DNA of 50,325 bases from Chitinophaga pinensis (GTDB lineage Bacteria; Bacteroidota; Bacteroidia; NS11-12g; UBA9320), in contig CAMDBP010000010.1 in NCBI GenBank assembly GCA_945889315.1, positions 1-50,325 of the forward strand. Reading direction: 5' to 3'. The position numbers and the translations under genes were made by a program. The notes beneath the pieces are model-generated. The model saw nothing but the letters and a program-made list of their open reading frames with translations. It was not told the origin of the DNA and did not search any database. Below are positions 44,927 to 50,325 of this stretch, piece after piece (the stretch's first letter is position 1; each line of letters starts with the position of its first letter).

Positions 44927-45925
44927 TCACACTTGTGGAGCACCAATCCACTTGAATTCGTATTCCTTTTCAGGTTCTTTCATACGGTCGGTAATGCGCT
45001 GTAATCTGTCTGGCAAGGTAACTAGATAGTCACGTGCTTTTTCGCCAACATCAGACAAGTCTCCCATACTTTCTATTTTCCAATCGTGTATTAAAGATTT
45101 TAAAATATCAATATAATCTTGAGCAGTATACACTTGTGTGCGCTGTGCGGCATCAGAGAAATGACTCCATAATTCGCCTACTTTATCCCCGCTTTGACGC
45201 ATAAAATGAGCTGGCATTACAATTTTACGACGCATCATATCTTCAAAAGCGGTCATCATTTGATTAGGGTCTATTTCATAGATACGTTGCACAAAAGCAG
45301 AATAAGCAGTGGCATGACGTGCCTCATCTGCTGCAATTATTCCATTTATTTTAGCCAATAAAGTATTGCCAGATTGTTTCACTAAGGTGGCTACACGTCT
45401 GTGAGATATATTGGTAGCTAATTCTTGGAAACTGGTATATACAAAATTTTTGTAAGGATCCGATCCTGTGCCAATGTCAAAACCATCATTTATTAGGTGC
45501 TGCGTAGAAACTTCCATTTCGCGCATGTCTACTCGCCCACATAGGTAAAGGTACTTGTTAAGTAGGTCGCCATGACGATTCTCTTCAGCTGTCCAACCGC
45601 GAACCCATTTACTCCAGCCATTAGGCTCGCCATTGTTGTACTGTTGATTAACACCATCAACATCCATCAACCAAGATTCATATGTAGGAAGCGCTTCCTC
45701 TGTTATAGTATCTCCTATTAATACAGTGAGCAAATCATAATTCATATCTTTAGCCAACTCTTGTATCTCTTTTATCTCATCAATAAATTCGGGATTACGA
45801 GAGTCAGGTAATAAATCTGAAGGTTGCCAATTGGTATCTATTGGTTTTAGATATTTATCTAAAAGCTCGTCCATAGATTTACCTATAGTCGACATTACTT
45901 CTAATCTTAAATCGAATAAACTCAT
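44927..45925 (-). CDS. Acyl-ACP desaturase (soluble di-iron)
   Basis: A 332-residue soluble ferritin-like desaturase that introduces a double bond into acyl-ACP, related to plant stearoyl-ACP desaturase and to mycobacterial DesA. The iron ligands are in four helices: TEEALPTYE (Glu76 region), EENRHG (Glu114/115 and His118), FQELAT (Glu168) and DEARH (Glu201, His204). The pattern EENRHG and DEARH is diagnostic. It likely adjusts membrane fluidity. The preceding -7-like element lies 9 bases before its ATG. An electron donor is not found nearby. Confidence 0.93.
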   Translation of the reverse strand: MSLFDLRLEVMSTIGKSMDELLDKYLKPIDTNWQPSDLLPDSRNPEFIDEIKEIQELAKDMNYDLLTVLIGDTITEEALPTYESWLMDVDGVNQQYNNGEPNGWSKWVRGWTAEENRHGDLLNKYLYLCGRVDMREMEVSTQHLINDGFDIGTGSDPYKNFVYTSFQELATNISHRRVATLVKQSGNTLLAKINGIIAADEARHATAYSAFVQRIYEIDPNQMMTAFEDMMRRKIVMPAHFMRQSGDKVGELWSHFSDAAQRTQVYTAQDYIDILKSLIHDWKIESMGDLSDVGEKARDYLVTLPDRLQRITDRMKEPEKEYEFKWIGAPQV

Positions 45926-45934
45926 TTGTGAATG

Positions 45935-45942
45935 CGAATGTA
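45935..45942 (-). promoter_or_regulatory. Candidate -7 element for the acyl-ACP desaturase
   Basis: The minus strand reads TACATTCG, one mismatch to TAnnTTTG, 9 bases before the ATG. The same TTCG variant occurs before fni. Confidence 0.4.
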
Positions 45943-46076
45943 GAATATTTGTCTAAGTAAAAATCCTTATTTGTTAATTGTAAATGGTCAAAATAACTTT
46001 TGTCTAGAAGTGTAATCCTCGTTTTATTGTATCTATAAATAGGATAAGTGCCGATTAAATCTAGGGTCTAAAAGAC

Positions 46077-46084
46077 TACCTTTG
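46077..46084 (+). promoter_or_regulatory. Candidate -7 element for the DEAD-box gene, nearly leaderless
   Basis: TACCTTTG, an exact TAnnTTTG match, lies 8 bases before the ATG at 46093. No -33 TTG is at the expected spacing. Confidence 0.55.
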
Positions 46085-46092
46085 CATTATTA

Positions 46093-47334
46093 ATGAAGTT
46101 TGAAGAGTATAGACTGTCTAAAGAAGTAAAACGAAACTTGGAAGAGATGGGCTTTAAACGTCCCACGGATATCCAATTTAAGTGCTTGCCTCATATTCAA
46201 CGTGGCGAGGATTTGTTGGCTATAGCTCAAACGGGTACGGGTAAAACGGCAGCATTTGCTATTCCCATAATTGATAAAATACAACAGATAAAATACAAAG
46301 CATTTGAAAAAGGTGCATTTGTTCGTGCCATAGTAATGGTTCCTACACGTGAATTGGCTCAACAGATAACACAAGTATTTAATCAGATTGGGAAGAATAC
46401 AAAAGTTAAAGCGCTGTGTGTTTACGGGGGAGTTGAGCAGGATCATCAAATTGCTAAACTCTTGGAAGGTATGGACATTATTGTAAGTACGCCAGGCAGA
46501 ATGTTTGACTTAGCAAGTCAAGGTTATCTAAGTCTTAAAAAAATAGAAATACTCATTTTAGACGAGGCAGATCAAATGCTCGATCTCGGTTTTGCAAAAG
46601 ATATAGATGACTTAGTTAATAAAATACCAGGTAAAAGACAGACTTTATTCTTTTCGGCAACCATCAATCAAAAGATTAAGCAACAAGCCTATAAGATGGT
46701 GAGCAGTAATGCTATTCGTATACAGGTTTCGCCTAAAGATCCAGTAAGCAAAAATGTAAATCATCAAATTGTTTTTGTGGAAATGGACGATAAACGTTTT
46801 TTCTTAAAACGTCTTATTGAAGAGAATGCAGCTAAAAAATTCTTGGTATTTGTTAGAACCAAGGTTAGAGCGGAGCGAGTAAAATCGGCGATGGAGCGAC
46901 TCGAAATAGATAGTGTTACCATTCATGGTGACAAAGAACAATCTGAAAGAGAGATCGCATTACTAGCCTTTAGAACCAATGCGTGTAAGGTTATGATTGC
47001 CACGGATGTTTCTGCCAGAGGGATTGACATAGACGGGATAGATTTTGTAATTAATTATGACATACCCGAAGTGCCAGAAAATTACGTGCATCGCGTAGGC
47101 AGAACGGGTAGGGGTAGAGCAAAGGGTAGAGCCATATCTTTTTGTGCTAAAGAAGAAAAACCGTTAGTTGACGCTATAGAAGAGTATACTACAGTACCCA
47201 TAACGAGAGCGACGGTAACAAAGGCGGAATACAATGAAACGATTGAGTTTGCTGATGACACTAAGGATAACTGGAAGTCTCTTATGAAAGTGGAAGAAAA
47301 TAAAGTTAAGCCTAAGAAGAAAAAACGCAAGTAA
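46093..47334 (+). CDS. DEAD-box RNA helicase, RhlE-like
   Basis: A 413-residue ATP-dependent RNA helicase. Motifs in order: Q motif (GFKRPTDIQFKCLP, 20-33), AQTGTGKT (45-52), PTRELAQQ, DEAD in ILILDEADQMLDLGF near 157-160, SAT, and HRVGRTGRGRAKG. The C-terminal tail is short and basic (KVKPKKKKRK), typical of RhlE-type helicases that work in RNA decay, ribosome assembly or cold adaptation. It is a single gene, convergent with the alkane monooxygenase gene (21 bases between stops). Confidence 0.94.
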   Translation: MKFEEYRLSKEVKRNLEEMGFKRPTDIQFKCLPHIQRGEDLLAIAQTGTGKTAAFAIPIIDKIQQIKYKAFEKGAFVRAIVMVPTRELAQQITQVFNQIGKNTKVKALCVYGGVEQDHQIAKLLEGMDIIVSTPGRMFDLASQGYLSLKKIEILILDEADQMLDLGFAKDIDDLVNKIPGKRQTLFFSATINQKIKQQAYKMVSSNAIRIQVSPKDPVSKNVNHQIVFVEMDDKRFFLKRLIEENAAKKFLVFVRTKVRAERVKSAMERLEIDSVTIHGDKEQSEREIALLAFRTNACKVMIATDVSARGIDIDGIDFVINYDIPEVPENYVHRVGRTGRGRAKGRAISFCAKEEKPLVDAIEEYTTVPITRATVTKAEYNETIEFADDTKDNWKSLMKVEENKVKPKKKKRK

Positions 47335-47355
47335 AGCGTATCTAAGTTATTTCAA

Positions 47356-48360
47356 CTAAACCAATCTCTTATCCATCACCTTAAAAAATAAAGGTGGTAT
47401 CAAACTGAGTAACATCATACCGGGATAGCCTGTAGGCAGTTGCAGTGATTTTTCTTTGCTTTGCAATTCTGGGTATGTTTTTAGACTGTTTTCATGGTGG
47501 TGACTATGGCGTGTTAATTCGAAAAGTAAATATCTGCCTAGTAAATGGTCTGAATTCCAAGAGTGTATATCTTGAACCCGCTCATACGCAGACGTGCTAA
47601 TTTTTTTCCGAAGCAAGCCATAATGCTCTATATAGTTTATAGTTTCTAGTAATAGTATACCAAATAGAGCCGCTGACAGATAATATAACAAGGCAATAAT
47701 GCCTAGCAAGCCCCAAATCACTGCAATTAAAGCGGTCTGGTATACCGTATATTTTACCATGTGATTATTCCATCTGAAAACGGCTTTGTTTTCCCTTATC
47801 TGCACATCATTTTCTAACTTCCACGCAGAAATAAAGCTATCACGAATAGATCTTTTCCAAAAATTAAAAATAGTCTCACCTTTTCTTGCCGTGGCTGGAT
47901 CTTCATGAGTGGCAACTCGCTTATGGTGACCTCTATTGTGTTCAATGAAAAAATGAGTGTATTGGCTGCTCCATAGTAAAAGTTGCGCAAAGAATTGGTC
48001 TAGCTTACTTTTTCTGTGTCCTAACTCATGTGCCATATTAATTCCAAAGATACCATGCAACATCCCCATTGCAGTTATTTTACCCACAAGGGTTAAGGTA
48101 TTTGTCTCTTGTCCTATGGTTAGTAAAAAGTACAGCAATAAACCGAAGTAAAGAGGGACAATAGCATATAGAACCATGGTATAAGCTCTAACGGATTTGG
48201 GTTCGTTTAGCGTTGCAGACGGAGGTATGACAAGTTCTAGAATAGGAATTACTCCGAAAGAGAAGAACAACAGACTATATGTACCAAAGCCTGTTGTCGT
48301 TAATGAGTAATATCCAATAAGAATAAATACAAATGCTCCAAGATAACGCATGACTCCCAT
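47356..48360 (-). CDS. AlkB-type membrane di-iron oxygenase (alkane 1-monooxygenase family)
   Basis: A 334-residue integral membrane protein of the alkane hydroxylase/desaturase superfamily. The histidine boxes are HELGHR (His111, His115), EHNRGHHKRVATHEDPA (His141-His152 region) and RHSHHHENS near 286-294, plus NYIEHYGL, as in AlkB. About six membrane helices are seen. It is shorter than classical AlkB (about 400), as usual in Bacteroidota. Likely role: terminal hydroxylation of alkanes or fatty acyl chains. Rubredoxin and reductase genes are absent from the window. A TATAATTG element 5 bases before the ATG (48366-48373, one mismatch) may start its transcript, apart from the preceding act operon, from which a terminator separates it. 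Confidence 0.85.
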   Translation of the reverse strand: MGVMRYLGAFVFILIGYYSLTTTGFGTYSLLFFSFGVIPILELVIPPSATLNEPKSVRAYTMVLYAIVPLYFGLLLYFLLTIGQETNTLTLVGKITAMGMLHGIFGINMAHELGHRKSKLDQFFAQLLLWSSQYTHFFIEHNRGHHKRVATHEDPATARKGETIFNFWKRSIRDSFISAWKLENDVQIRENKAVFRWNNHMVKYTVYQTALIAVIWGLLGIIALLYYLSAALFGILLLETINYIEHYGLLRKKISTSAYERVQDIHSWNSDHLLGRYLLFELTRHSHHHENSLKTYPELQSKEKSLQLPTGYPGMMLLSLIPPLFFKVMDKRLV

Positions 48361-48384
48361 GAGTACAATTATACTAAAAATAAA

Positions 48385-48413
48385 AGAGGCGCTGAATATA
48401 ATTCAGAGCCTCT
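48385..48413 (-). terminator. Intrinsic terminator of the act operon
   Basis: AGAGGC/GCCTCT and CTGAAT/ATTCAG form a 12-bp stem with one central mismatch and an ATA loop at 48385-48413. On the minus strand it is followed by a T-rich tract, about 20 bases after the actF stop. Confidence 0.8.
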
Positions 48414-48435
48414 AACAAAATAGTTTATTTTTTAC

Positions 48436-49926
48436 TTAAACGCCTACATCGTGGTTGGCAGACTCAAGTAGATAAGGATGGTTTAAAGGATATAGATTTG
48501 CTTTACTCAATGAATGAAGCACAGTGTATATAAATATACCCGCAAATGCCATAGTGGTGCCTATTTCTAAGAGTCCTAAATCAGCTTTGTTACCAACAGT
48601 TCCTGGCATAATAAGCAAATACATATCCACCCAGTGACCTACTAGAATAGTTATACCTGCGGCTAATAATACTTTAGGAGAACGTTTAGCATTTCTCATC
48701 ATTAACGTTAGGAAAGGAATTAAGAAACACATAAACACATTAATAAAGAACAATGGTTTAAAATGTGAGTTAAGTCTAGCTTGGAAATAAATAGTTTCTT
48801 CAGGAAGGTTGGTGTACCAAATAAGTAACCATTGACTTAAGAAGATGTATCCCCAGAATACACAAAATGCAAACATAAATTTACCTAAATCATGCACCAC
48901 TTCATCTGATACCATTTCCATGTAGCCTTTTGACTTTAAGTATTGAAGTATTAGCATCATTACCGAAAGGCCTGACACAAATGATATAGCAAAGTTATAA
49001 ACGGAGAACATGGTAGAATACCAATGTGCATCCAGACTCATAATAATTAACCAAGAAAGTGCAGAGAATGAAAATGCAAAGAAGAAAATAAATCCAGCAG
49101 ACCATCTTGTTGAATTTTTAAACATATCTAACCCAGGCGTTTCATCTTCAGCAAGACTGTTTCTTCTTAATTTGGTTCTAATTAAATACCAAACGATAAG
49201 AACAAAAGGAACGAAGAAGAAAATAGACGAGTTATTTAGCAACCAATGCTTGCTTTCTAAAATAGCGTCGTATCCGGCAGCTTCTTCATTACCTGCAGAA
49301 GATCCATCAAAATATTGCACCCAATGGTAAAGGGTATCTCTACCTAAAAATAAAACGGTAAACAATAAAATAGAACCAACGAGTAAATAACTGCTTTGCG
49401 CTTCCATAATACGCTTAAGCATTACAGCCCAACCGGCATTCGCTACATAGTTTACAGCAATAAAAAATAAAGCTGAAACTGCAAATAACCAAAAGTAGTA
49501 ACTGTTTAATAGAAGATTCGCCCAAACGCGTGTCATATACGTTGCTTCATGGTGATCCCCGTGAGCTTCTGCATGTTCACCAGAAGCATGAGCTACGGCG
49601 TGATCGCCTTCCTCATGAGCAACTTCAGCGTGATTTTCTCCAGCATGAGTTTCAGATGATACTGAACTATCTGAATGAGCTTCGGCTAAGGTTTGATGAT
49701 GATCAGCATGTGCTTCTTGCGCTTCATTATTAGTAGCTTCGATACTGTGATCATTTACAGCATTAGTTACTTCTGCACGCGGTGCATCCCAGCTTTTCTT
49801 TGCTTGCATCGCACCTACTCCAGCTAAAATAGATCCTACCACAAAAAGTAGAATAGGTATAAGTTTAATTCTCGTTGAGAAGTCAAATTTTTCTTGTCTT
49901 ACTTCCGTAATTGTATGATGTCCCAT
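48436..49926 (-). CDS. actF: Alternative Complex III membrane subunit ActF (quinol:cytochrome c oxidoreductase)
   Basis: A 496-residue multi-spanning inner-membrane subunit of Alternative Complex III, which oxidises menaquinol and reduces cytochrome c or passes electrons to a terminal oxidase. It has one N-terminal helix (about 21-40), a His/Ala/Glu-rich hydrophilic section (60-126), then about nine membrane helices with characteristic runs such as FFVPFVLIVWYLIRTKLR, SLDAHWYSTMFSVYNFA, FMFAFCVFWGYIFLSQWLLIWYTNLPEE and LVGHWVDMYLLIMPG. The end of actE lies 8 bases upstream, in the normal act gene order. In many Bacteroidota, cytochrome oxidase genes follow; here a terminator and an AlkB-type gene do. 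Confidence 0.9.
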   Translation of the reverse strand: MGHHTITEVRQEKFDFSTRIKLIPILLFVVGSILAGVGAMQAKKSWDAPRAEVTNAVNDHSIEATNNEAQEAHADHHQTLAEAHSDSSVSSETHAGENHAEVAHEEGDHAVAHASGEHAEAHGDHHEATYMTRVWANLLLNSYYFWLFAVSALFFIAVNYVANAGWAVMLKRIMEAQSSYLLVGSILLFTVLFLGRDTLYHWVQYFDGSSAGNEEAAGYDAILESKHWLLNNSSIFFFVPFVLIVWYLIRTKLRRNSLAEDETPGLDMFKNSTRWSAGFIFFFAFSFSALSWLIIMSLDAHWYSTMFSVYNFAISFVSGLSVMMLILQYLKSKGYMEMVSDEVVHDLGKFMFAFCVFWGYIFLSQWLLIWYTNLPEETIYFQARLNSHFKPLFFINVFMCFLIPFLTLMMRNAKRSPKVLLAAGITILVGHWVDMYLLIMPGTVGNKADLGLLEIGTTMAFAGIFIYTVLHSLSKANLYPLNHPYLLESANHDVGV

Positions 49927-49934
49927 TCCTTCGT

Positions 49935-50325
49935 TTAATTATTTGTTACTATTTCTTCGCTAATCACAGGTTGTGCAACCGCTAGTGTGTCAGTGGAAGA
50001 ATTTCCGCTTGTGTATTGAAACGCATCTCCGTAAGCCAGTAATTTTACATACTTAATTACTTTCCAACGTTCTTCTGGGTTAAGCATAAATGCATGTGAA
50101 CCCATTAAACCTTTACCATAAGTGATGGTATGATACGCAGTACCTTCTGGTAAGTTTTTGATGTAATCCCCCTGATAGTTAGGCCAAGATGGAGCAGGTA
50201 ATTTTTTACTTTTGAAAATAGGTCCATCATTTTTACCGTCCTTACCATGACAATGCCAGCAGTAAATATTGTATAAACGCTCACCTTCTGCAACATTCTC
50301 CTTTGTAGCAGGTACCCACGAAGTA
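49935..50325 (-). CDS. actE: Cytochrome c subunit ActE, C-terminal part
   Basis: The last 129 codons of a minus-strand gene that enters from the right edge. The sequence begins inside a class I cytochrome c: VAEGERLYNIYCWHCHGKDG contains the heme-binding CxxCH motif (CWHCH), followed by LPAPSWPNYQGDYI, the distal GLMGSHAFMLNPEERW with the methionine ligand, and a Ser/Thr-rich tail ending in VTNN. This is the usual mono-heme periplasmic subunit of Alternative Complex III, anchored near ActF. The frame is open to the window edge, so the N-terminus, including any lipobox, is not visible. Confidence 0.87.
   Translation of the reverse strand, partial: TSWVPATKENVAEGERLYNIYCWHCHGKDGKNDGPIFKSKKLPAPSWPNYQGDYIKNLPEGTAYHTITYGKGLMGSHAFMLNPEERWKVIKYVKLLAYGDAFQYTSGNSSTDTLAVAQPVISEEIVTNN

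Noticed and set aside
50105-50296. 63-codon minus-strand frame at the right edge
   Set aside because: It is out of frame with the cytochrome c ActE, whose CWHCH heme motif shows the true frame.

Overview
The window looks like a chromosomal segment of a Bacteroidota bacterium, most likely of the order Flavobacteriales. The evidence is a type IX secretion (T9SS) C-terminal sorting domain, a mevalonate pathway with type 2 IDI and class II HMG-CoA reductase, a three-gene sdhCAB complex, an Alternative Complex III (Act) respiratory locus, many SxxC-type lipoproteins, and repeated -7 promoter elements of the Bacteroidota form TAnnTTTG. I see no tRNA, rRNA, CRISPR array, IS element or phage gene. 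Most of the window is core genome.

Layout. 1-5 kb: the N-terminal end of an unknown gene, odhB, menD, then a compact run of three TRL-like lipoproteins closed by a terminator, and a small secreted protein. 5-11 kb: fni and mvaA (isoprenoid precursors), three tandem paralogous lipoproteins of unknown function, and an MsbA-like ABC exporter. 11-17 kb: a decayed TolC-family remnant, lptD (LPS transport to the outer membrane), mlaD (Mce lipid transport) and pyrD. 17-22 kb: sdhCAB, a four-helix-bundle (23S IVS-type) gene whose 5' end is tandemly duplicated, ribE and an SRPBCC protein. 22-27 kb: recG, a CPBP-type membrane protein with an altered active site, and a T9SS cargo gene broken by an in-frame amber codon. 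27-35 kb: dnaE, a tandem-domain universal stress protein, and a minus-strand run of purB, a CoA-binding protein, a TPR lipoprotein and an SDR. 35-44 kb: a secreted endonuclease I with T9SS tail, sppA, then a sigma-54 activator, lptE, a TPR/acidic protein, secG, groES and groEL. 44-50 kb: glutathione peroxidase, YwbE, acyl-ACP desaturase, a DEAD-box helicase, an AlkB-type di-iron oxygenase, and actF plus the C-terminal part of actE, running off the window end.

Functional links. Envelope biogenesis is a recurring theme: LptD, LptE, MlaD, SecG, SppA, the exporter and many lipoproteins. Respiration is represented by menaquinone synthesis (MenD), SdhCAB and Act. Several genes appear to be read from a TAnnTTTG element only 4-8 nt before the start codon, which suggests leaderless or near-leaderless messages; this also helped choose starts (endonuclease I at 35083, for example). 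The least explained material is the two sets of tandem lipoproteins (3643-4509 and 7477-9323), the acidic protein between lptE and secG, the promoter-like element inside a terminator hairpin at 4538-4568, and several broken genes. I found no clear evidence of a new defence or mobile system.
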